DNA of 64,000 nt from Neolentinus lepideus HHB14362 ss-1 (taxonomy: Eukaryota > Basidiomycota > Agaricomycetes > Gloeophyllales > Gloeophyllaceae). Positions 56,321-64,000 of the stretch are shown in pieces. The notes beneath the pieces are model-generated. The model saw only the letters and a program-made list of their open reading frames with translations. It searched no databases and was not told the origin of the DNA. Numbering within the stretch: the stretch's first letter is position 1; every line of letters begins with the position of its first letter. The translations under genes and the position numbers were made by a program. Where the stretch lies: positions 62,001-126,000 of the forward strand of contig KV425590.1 in NCBI GenBank assembly GCA_001632425.1, in the 5' to 3' direction.

Positions 56321-58471
56321 ATGCCCGCTCCGACGCCGTCGCCGATGGCGCTTAATCCGCCTTCGCCAACGCCGTCTATGTTCAGGAAGAAGAAGTCGTC
56401 TTCCTCCCTTGGTCCTATGTCGACAGCCGCATCCTACCTGTCCGCCGTCAGGGCCGCCGACGCGCGCGCCCGCGCTAGAGGAGACACGCCCCTGACGACG
56501 CCCGCCTTGTCCCTGTCGTCGTCGGTGACGACCAGCAGCGAGGACACCATCTTAGACGAAGGAGAAGAGTCGTACTCGGATATCCTTACCTATCCTTCGA
56601 TACCCCCGACGTCCGAGCAGGTCTATACGACTGTACACTCCGAGTTCGGTCATTGCTCCAACGAGGAGTATAGAGCTGTCTCCCAGCATCCTGCAGGGAA
56701 GCCTGTCGCGCCCCATGTTGAGCAGGATCCGCCCTACTACGTGCTCTTCACGACGTACATCAGCTACATCATCCTCATCTTGTTCGGGCACCTTCGCGAC
56801 TTCTCTCGCAAGTACTTCAACCCAGGAGAATTCAAGCATTTAGTTCCTCATGACGTGAGCCTGTTCTTGGTACAGTTTTTATCCTTAGCTGAATATCCTC
56901 TGTTTAGGGTTACGCGCCCATAACTTCAGACTTCGACTCGTTCTACACGCGTCGACTCAAGGGTCGCATGGACGACTGCTTCTCATATCCTGTCACGGGT
57001 GTCGCTGGTCGCACCATCGTCCTTCTCGAACGCGAGTCCAAGGACAGCAACCGCACCTTCGCGCCCACCGGTCGCAAAGTCCGCACCCTGAACATCTCGT
57101 CCTATAATTATCTCGGGTTTGCACAGGCGCGGGGTGGATGTGCTGACGCTGTGGAGGAGTGCATCAAACGGTACGGTGTTTCAGCGTGCGGCACGCGAGT
57201 CGAGGGCGGGTCGCTAGATCTGCATTCTCAGGCCGAAGGGCTGGTTGCCAACTTTGTCGGGCAGGAAGATGCCCTCCTCTGCTCCATGGGTTTCGCGACG
57301 AACTCGACGATCATCCCTGCTTTAGTCGGCAAAGGCTGCCTCGTGATCTCCGACGAGTTGAACCACGCATCGATCCGGTTTGGTGTGCGAGTGAGCGGTG
57401 CCAACGTCCGGATGTTCAAGCACAACGACATGAAGGATCTGGAGGATCTCTTGAAGGAGGTTATCAGTCAGGGACAGCCGAAGACCCACAGACCGTGGAA
57501 GAAGATCCTGCTCATTGTTGAGGGTCTGTTCAGCATGGAGGGCACCATGACCAACCTCCCCAGCATCTTGGAACTCAAGAAGAAGTACAAGGTAAATTGC
57601 GCAGTTGACTTCACATTTGCATCCATTTACGCGCGTCTAGTTCTACCTCTTCGTCGACGAGGCTCACTCCATCGGCGCTCTCGGCCCGCACGGCCGTGGT
57701 GTGTCTGACTATTTCGGTGTCAACCCGCGCTCGATCGACATCCTCATGGGTACGTTCACCAAGTCCTTCGGCGCGGCCGGTGGCTACATCTCTGGATCGC
57801 GCGTCATCGTCGACCGTCTGCGTGTGCGGAGCCACTCGCATACATACGCCGAAGCGATGACCCCCCCGGTTCTGACCCAAGTTATCGCCAGCATGGCGAG
57901 CATCATGGGCGTCACACCTGCGTTGCCGACGTCTACGTCAACGGGAACTATTACCAAGAGTCGCATGCCTGAGCCTGAGGTGCCAGAGGCCTACCCAGGT
58001 CGTGCGCTCTCGTCTTCTCTGCCAACCTGGATGGACCTCCCGCCTGCGATGCGTGAGGGCACCGAGGGTCGCGACCGCCTGCGCCGCCTCGTCTTCAATT
58101 CGCGGTACCTTTTCCGCGGCCTCAAGAAGCTCGGGTTCATCGTTTACGGTCACGACGACTCGCCTATCATCCCGTTGCTCATATTCAACCCTGGAAAGAT
58201 GTCGATGTTTCACCGGCTCATGCGCCAGTACAGTACTCCTATCGTGGTAGTGGTCGTGGCGTATCCTGCTACCCCCTTGGTTACTAGCCGAGTCCGGTTC
58301 TGCGTCAGCGCGTCACACACCAAGGAAGACATCGATACAGTGTTGAGGGCGTCCGACTACGTTGGTGACGTGCTGGACTTGAAGCACAGCGACGGCGAGA
58401 GGTGGCCGTTGGAGAGGATCATGAACAGTGCTGTCGAACTTGTCCAGATGGAGCAGCCGAGCCATGATTAG
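56321..58471 (+). CDS. LCB2: serine palmitoyltransferase subunit 2 (LCB2)
   Basis: Catalytic, PLP-bearing subunit of serine palmitoyltransferase, the ER enzyme joining serine and palmitoyl-CoA at the start of sphingolipid synthesis. The start MPAPTPSPMALNPPSPTPS opens a disordered Ser/Pro-rich leader. A membrane helix, YYVLFTTYISYIILILFGHL (about 56737), follows. After an intron (about 56854-56909) come GYAPITSDFDSFYTRRLKGR, LNISSYNYLGFAQARGG, YGVSACGTRVEGGSLDLH and DELNHASIRFG (about 57352). A second intron (about 57593-57641) precedes FYLFVDEAHSIGALGPHGRG. The Schiff-base Lys is in LMGTFTKSFGAAGGYISGSR (about 57745). The C-terminal half ends MEQPSHD. An insert of about 40 residues around 57920-58030 lengthens the protein. 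The partner subunit Lcb1 is not in this window. Alternative start at Met9. Confidence 0.96.
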
Positions 58472-59562
58472 AGATGTCTTTTGTCCGCAGATGATAAACA
58501 TCTTACGGTCAGGTTTGGAATTTGTTTATACCTGTATATCCTGAATGTGTCAGGCTTGCCATTCGATAATACCGTAATGTATTAACGTCCAGCGCCACGG
58601 ATCGTTTCTCCATCCAGAGTTGTTCCCTTGACTGACTATGGAGACCTGAGAAGCCGTCCGTATCCAGCTATCCCTCGACTCTCTGTTCGCTGCTCCGACG
58701 CGTCAGGAACGGGCGCGATGACTGGAAAGAAAATCCCGACTCGTGAGGCAGAAGCTATCAAGAGTGAACGCAGAGATTAACCCAGCGTTCAGTAGAATAC
58801 AAGCAGCGATAGCGGATTTGCTTGTCTCATGGTTTGTACAAGTTGTGTATAGTTTCGTCAGTGGGAGGTGGTTGACGCCTTTAAACTCTTTGGTGTTGTG
58901 TTCTGGTTGACGGCAAGCCCCTTTCGACTACTTGCAGGACAGCCTTGGATGGAACCGGATACTCGTCCAAAGATAGTCGAGTCCATACGCTGGCCGGGGG
59001 CATTCTTCGTATGAACTAGTCGAGCATCTGAGGAAGCGTAGATCTAGGCACCAGAATAAAACCTAGGTGTTGGTCGACAGTCTGTGGCATCACTGAGTGA
59101 ATACATGGCCTTTGGGGGGAGAGGGGGGATTAATAGCCTGCAATCGACCGCTTCACAGCCAGACGGCTCAATTCGAATGCAAGATGCTTTGTCTAGCCCC
59201 GCATACAGAGCTAGAACCAATCCACGATGAATATTGATGGCGACGTTCTCCGGGAAACAGGCGTCGGGAGCAATTTTAAAGTATATACATGTTAGTACTG
59301 AATATTGAATAGTGAAGAAGTGTGAATTGTGGCTTTACGCGCGACTCGTTCGGAACAAGCCAAGCAGTGCATCTAGGACTGTATATCATTGATAAAGAGA
59401 GATTGCGCTACAGCGTTAATAGTATGATATACATAATTAACCACGATGTGTGAGAGGGTTCTTCAGGCTACAGGATCTAATGCAGTGGTAGTGCCCAAGA
59501 AGATAACATAAAGAATAGACAGTGGGATGCGAATACCGTTCCGGGCCGAGCTTGCCACACAT
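58472..59562. other. intergenic, 1.1 kb, between convergent genes
   Basis: 3' flanks of LCB2 (+) and desaturase 2 (-). AT-rich, with no ORF of note and no recognisable RNA gene. Confidence 0.5.
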
Positions 59563-61278
59563 TTACAGTGTCTCCTGTGGGCAAGGGGAGAGCTTCTGGG
59601 CAGGGCGTCTCACAGCCTGCCCCTTACGGTTGCGGTAGAATAAGATGTCGCCTGTTTGAAAATCATGTTGAGACGGCACTACGATATGATCGTGTGAGCA
59701 GTGCGTACCTTCATCCTCAACGAATTGGCATTCATTATAGTTGTGCCAGAGAGCCTTGAAGACAGGCTTGTCCGAATACGCATAATGATCGCCGATGAAT
59801 TTTTTCAAGTACTGGGTAGCCTCTTCGCCATGATCTACACACGGCACATTAATTAATTAATTAATGGACGTCGTCAAGGCCCGTGAATGACTTACACCAG
59901 GGCATCTTCGGGAAGAAGTGGTGGATCACATGGAAATGTGCCACGTCGTGCAGGAAGAAGCGGCCCCACCAGCCCAGAAAGTCGCGGTCGACGGTGGCAG
60001 CGGCGCCGCGCTGAAAGTTCCACTCTGCCTTGCGGTAGTGCGGTAACTCCGGGTCGGTGTGGTGAAGGTACGTGATCATGATGAACCAATGCGATACACA
60101 CAGCCAGGGGATCCCGTAGAGCTTGGCCACACTCGCTGCGCCGTACTGCGCGCAGGCCTCCCGGACGAGGTACGCCATAGTCGCCATCCCCAGGTTCGAG
60201 ACAATGACGACATTCCGTTGTTCCTTCGTGAACAAGATGGAGTTCGCTGGAAATGAAGTGTCAGACAAGGCCGCACGTCAAAAATAGCGCACTGCTTACG
60301 ATCAAAGTGATTCGTCCATTTTGGGTAGTCCTTCTGGCCAGACACGTTGAAGACTATGTGCCTGGCATTAGAGGAAGAAGTGTAGAATAGAGTTAAACAC
60401 ATACGGAGATATGCAGGAAATGCCAGAAGTTGTTGCCGGATCAGCATATACATAGTGTAAATAGGTGTGTCGCCGAAGTACTCGTCATAGTCTAAATGGT
60501 GGGCCTCAGATTCCTTAGGTATTCCTAGGTCGCCGCGGGTTTTCGGAACGTAAACCTCGTCGCGTTCCATGGAGGCATGATTGCTGTGGTGTCGGTGGTG
60601 TGATATCCTCCAGCTGAAGTACGGTGTCCACAGGAAGGTATGTGTAGTCTATAAGACAAATTATTACTTGCGCGAGTTGAGACAGTGATCGGCGCAGCTT
60701 ACAAAGCCGATTATGTCGTTCACCCACTTATGGCCAGAGAACGCGCCGTGGCCACACTAGGGAGACAGAGAGGTTAATCCGTCGATCCTTTAAGACATGC
60801 AGAGTACAAACATACTTCATGACCGATAACCCATATGCCAGTGAATATTAGTCCTTGCACCCACCAGCTACAAGGGAATCGCATTAGCGCAAGGGATGTA
60901 TGCCACCGCAGTGATGCTTACTAGGCGAGCCATGCAAGCCATCGCGTGACTTCCGCGCCACTCGGAGTCAAAGCAGACATGATATCCGGGCGCATGAACG
61001 CAGCATCGATTTGGAGACCGAGCTTCCACACGACAGCTGCCATGAGCAAGTCTCGTATGAGGTAGAGGAATGCCCTGGGCGTGTCCCTGACAAAGAGGTG
61101 GGCGGGGATGGCAGCCTTGATTTCCTTCAGAGTCCTGGATGACGCTCAGCTGGCTGGGAAATGGAAGGCCATGACAGCGTGCTCACCACGGCATAGGCAT
61201 ATACTCGGGCAAACTCTGCTCCTGGTCGCCTTTAAGCTGAGCTGTTGGCTGCGTCGAAACTCTGACAGGTGCGCCCAT
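59563..61278 (-). CDS. delta-12 fatty acid desaturase 2 (canonical FAD2-type)
   Basis: Membrane di-iron enzyme that adds the delta-12 double bond to oleate, giving linoleate. It starts MGAPVRVSTQPTAQLKGDQ (61278) and crosses an intron after PEYMPMP (donor at about 61192) into WTLKEIKAAIPAHLF and VRDTPRAFLYLIRDLLMAAV. His box I is GHE-CGHGAFSGHKWVNDIIG, split by an intron between E and C (about 60770-60825). His box II lies in WTPYFSWRISHHRHHSNHAS (about 60600). ERDEVYVPKTRGDLG, NYPKWT-like QKDYPKWTNHFD and ITYLHHTDPELPHYRKAEWN follow. His box III is VAHFHVIHHFFPKMPWYHGE (about 59940). It ends AQKLSPCPQETL. About nine introns. An attaatta microsatellite lies in the intron near 59850. All boxes intact. 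Confidence 0.93.
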
Positions 61279-61768
61279 CGCGTCGAAAGTCGGTGTAAGT
61301 CAAGAAGAGACCTGAGGGCCCTGTTATTAATCCTCCTGCAGCGTACGAGGTACTTATAATAAATGCACCAAACATATGTCCTGGAACCTGCAGCCAAGAT
61401 TATCACGGAATGAAGGGCTGTTCGATCAGGCCACATAATGCTTCGAAGGTCATTCCATTCGCGGTGAGAGGAACAACTCAACGATTACCCCGATTAGCGA
61501 ACAGACTAGTCGTGGACCATGCCTCGCGATCTCCACACAGTATGAAAAGAGGTGATCCAGGAACTTTACGTCAACTCAGGATTGATCTCGTTCAGGCCAG
61601 CGCTCTCAGAGATATGAAATCGAGATGTCTGCAAGTTATCCAGCGATTTCTGATCACGGACTAAGGCGGATCCTGCTCGAGAAACGGCGAACCTGTTTCC
61701 GGAACGGATTTAGCTGTATAAAATGCCACGCGCATTCCTCGCAGGACATTGTCACACCCTGGAACTGC
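61279..61768. other. divergent promoter region, 490 bp
   Basis: Between desaturase 2 (-) and the alpha/beta hydrolase (+). No coding signal. Confidence 0.5.
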
Positions 61769-62955
61769 GATGACGGCGTACATACCGACCCCTACCACGA
61801 CGGATCTCCGCTGTGTCGACCCGGAACTACGGGAGTTTGTGTCAATATTTCCAAAGACAGTTGAGAGTGCACGGAATGCACAGGTCGTGGTCGACTTTAT
61901 GCGGGCGATTCCTCCCAGACGCCACGAAAACCCAGGTGTGACCACGAAAGACGTGTATGTTTCGGCTGGTACGGCGGAATTGTGGCAGGCGCCCACGGCT
62001 GTCCGGCTGTATATGCCTAATCGCGGGTGCTCAGAGGGACCCTTACCGGTGGTAATGTGGATGGTGGGTAATTCGCAGAAGTTAGTGGCACGAGAGCTGA
62101 TAAATGTTTCGGAAGCATCACGGCGGTTTCTTCTCGGCTGGGCCTCTGCGCCTCGATGCGTTCTGCAGTGCACTCGCAGTTGGCGCGAATGTAATCGTGG
62201 CTGCACCGTCCTATCGCCAGACCCCTGAGAACCCCTTCCCCGCCCGTACGTAATCTTTATTTATTTAAATTTAATTCAAGTACATTACCAATACGGATAT
62301 TACAGCCTTCGAAGACGTTTACCAGGTATTGCTATGGCTCACCACTTCGTCTAGGGTGGCCGACTACTCCATCGATCCTACTCGCATCGCCGTCGGAGGC
62401 ACATCAGCGGGGGGCACCCTCGCGGTCGGCATCTGCCTTCGATACCGCGACGAACATGGCGTCGAAGCTACCAGAAACGCCGTCCGCCTCCTGCTACTCG
62501 AAGATGCCGCCTTCGAACTTCGACCGTCCTCTTATTCCACATATCACAACCCCGTTAACATTATTTGGAACGCTAACGTTACCAGATACATGTGGGACCT
62601 CTATCTTCCACATGGTGTAGACACCCTTGACCACAAAGCCAAAGGATACGCCGTACCAAGCCTTGCCGATAATCTCCAGGGCTTACCTCCGACCATGCTT
62701 CTCTGCGCTCAATGGGACGACCTGACCAACGATGCAATTACCTTTGGCCATAGGCTGCTCGAAGCCGGCGTGCCCACTGAAATTCACGTGAGACTATTTC
62801 GTCCCTGTAGGGCCCATGCTAATTTTGCTCCTCCGTTGATGTAGAATTATCGTTCCACTTTCCACGTATCAGACAAGCTGCTCCATGACACCAGAGTCAG
62901 CGCCAAGAAAAGACAAGACATAATCGACGCACTGCGTTTCGCTTTCGCGCAGTGA
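61769..62955 (+). CDS. alpha/beta hydrolase (esterase/lipase, HSL-like fold-3)
   Basis: Predicted esterase or lipase. Exon 1 starts MTAYIPTPTTTDLRCVDP and ends PLPVVMWM. An intron (about 62066-62116) joins to HHGGFFSAGPLRLDAF, the oxyanion-hole region, where the family norm is HGGG. APSYRQTPENPFPA follows (HYRLAPE-like). After a second intron (about 62250-62306), FEDVYQVLLWL precedes the nucleophile motif IAVGGTSAGGTLAVGI (about 62388). The acid is in LLCAQWDDLTNDAI (about 62698). After an intron (about 62788-62841) the last exon has NYRSTFHVSDKLL, with the probable catalytic His, and ends RQDIIDALRFAFAQ. No signal peptide seen. Faces desaturase 2 from the other side of a shared promoter region. 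Confidence 0.82.
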
Positions 62956-64000
62956 CTGTTCTTCAATTTTATCTCTGAAAGCTAAACGATAATTACGCTT
63001 CTCCTTCTGGACGGCGAGGTCTTTGAACCATGGTAACAGTGTACATAAGCTGATGCTACGAGAAGTTTGTCCAGTCCATGAGCTGAGACGGTGTTAAGGA
63101 GTCGTGGCAGGGCATATTGAATGGTGCTGTAATCACCGTTCCTCGAGTTATGAATGGGGCCAATGAACCTGATCATTATCGAGCGGATCTCGTTTAGTGC
63201 CAATGAAGGTTTGTGTACAACCATAATCGAGATCTCCGCCTAGATCAGTATCAACCCCGCGGATCTCAGGCTTTCGCGGTGTTGTCGGTCTCTGACGCAA
63301 ACATATCCTGCACTGTTATTCACCCCGCCGTCAGCCCTGCAAACGAGCGGTACGAACGATTTGAAGCTCAGACCACGCACCAATGCACCAGGCTACGCTT
63401 TCTCAAAACACACACGTTTCCGGGTTCTCCTTACGCAGATAATTCCCTCGTGGACATGCGTTCGAAGAGCATGACGTCGCGAAGCTCTGGAAGAGGACAA
63501 TACCCACCGCTCATCTTCGAGAGCAGATGCGACTGAGAAACAGTGATCATTCCAGAGCTCCTTCTGATAACATGTTTTGGTTATTGAACTAGTGACCCCG
63601 GGAGCAGAATCCTGCGGGAAGTAATTATAAGATCATACAGATAAGAGCCATCGCTTCGGTTTGATGGGCTGCGAGGGAGTTTTTTGGCAACGTAGCAGTG
63701 ACGCTTGAACTAAACATAGAATGATAAATGAAGAGCACTTGACGCCACAATGAAGCTTAGTCCAGGTGACATGACATGACATTACATTCGAGTTTGACGA
63801 ACAAACAGATAATGCATACTGTCTGCTGCGCGTTGAGGATCCGTACATAGCGGAACGTGATCACAGGGCCGGTGCACCGACCCATCCAGACAAACGCACT
63901 CTTCGTGTTGCACTGTAAGTAAACAGATACAGCGCGTCGAGTAAGCTCTTCCCTTCCAATCTTATCGTGCCTTGACCTTTTTGAAATGTCTCATTCTCAA
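62956..64000. other. unassigned 3' end of window, 1.0 kb
   Basis: Short ORFs on both strands (for example 63213-63536 +) without family resemblance or convincing splice structure. Nothing I can support. Confidence 0.45.

Overview
The window is nuclear DNA from a basidiomycete fungus, most likely an Agaricomycete. Nearly every gene is split by introns of about 45-65 bp with GT(A/G)NGT donors. Several proteins are of mushroom-forming-fungus type: a copper-fist regulator with extra Cys clusters, paired DLG-type kinases, an amino acid decarboxylase with a long C-terminal appendage, F-box/leucine-rich relics and a small family of WRN-like exonucleases. All exon joins below were read by eye from splice signals and family conservation, so individual boundaries may be off by a few codons. 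I saw no rRNA, tRNA or CRISPR array.

Layout. 0-21 kb is mostly conserved housekeeping genes on the + strand: a PQ-loop membrane protein, AP-1 mu, protein kinase A, ETF-ubiquinone oxidoreductase, a low-complexity protein broken by an 896-bp run of N, a minisatellite-rich spacer (12.3-14.6 kb), the U3 snoRNP WD40 protein Rrp9, a Hikeshi/Opi10 homologue and protein kinase B (paralogue of A). 21-31 kb is on the - strand: the two-part aromatic-amino-acid-type decarboxylase, the copper-fist factor and the zuotin J-protein. 31-39 kb (+) holds three copies of a WRN-type 3'-5' exonuclease (one with an altered catalytic residue, one pseudogene, one apparently intact), with the DUG1-type dipeptidase between copies 2 and 3.

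39-48 kb (-) carries alanine aminotransferase, a GMC oxidoreductase, a hotdog thioesterase and a diverged delta-12-type fatty acid desaturase. 49-56 kb is decayed: three F-box/LRR relics, a 424-bp MITE-like element with terminal inverted repeats and TA flanks, and one orphan Ser/Pro-rich ORF. 56-63 kb returns to lipid genes: serine palmitoyltransferase subunit Lcb2 (+), a second, more canonical delta-12 desaturase (-) and a divergent alpha/beta hydrolase (+). The last 1 kb holds nothing I can recognise.

The main points for follow-up are: the decarboxylase with its C-terminal appendage and His-rich tail; the exonuclease triplet with a D-x-E to D-x-K change; the 8-nt microexon plus GC-AG intron that rebuild His box I of the first desaturase; the MITE; and an inverted pair of heat-shock-element-like sites upstream of the Hikeshi homologue.
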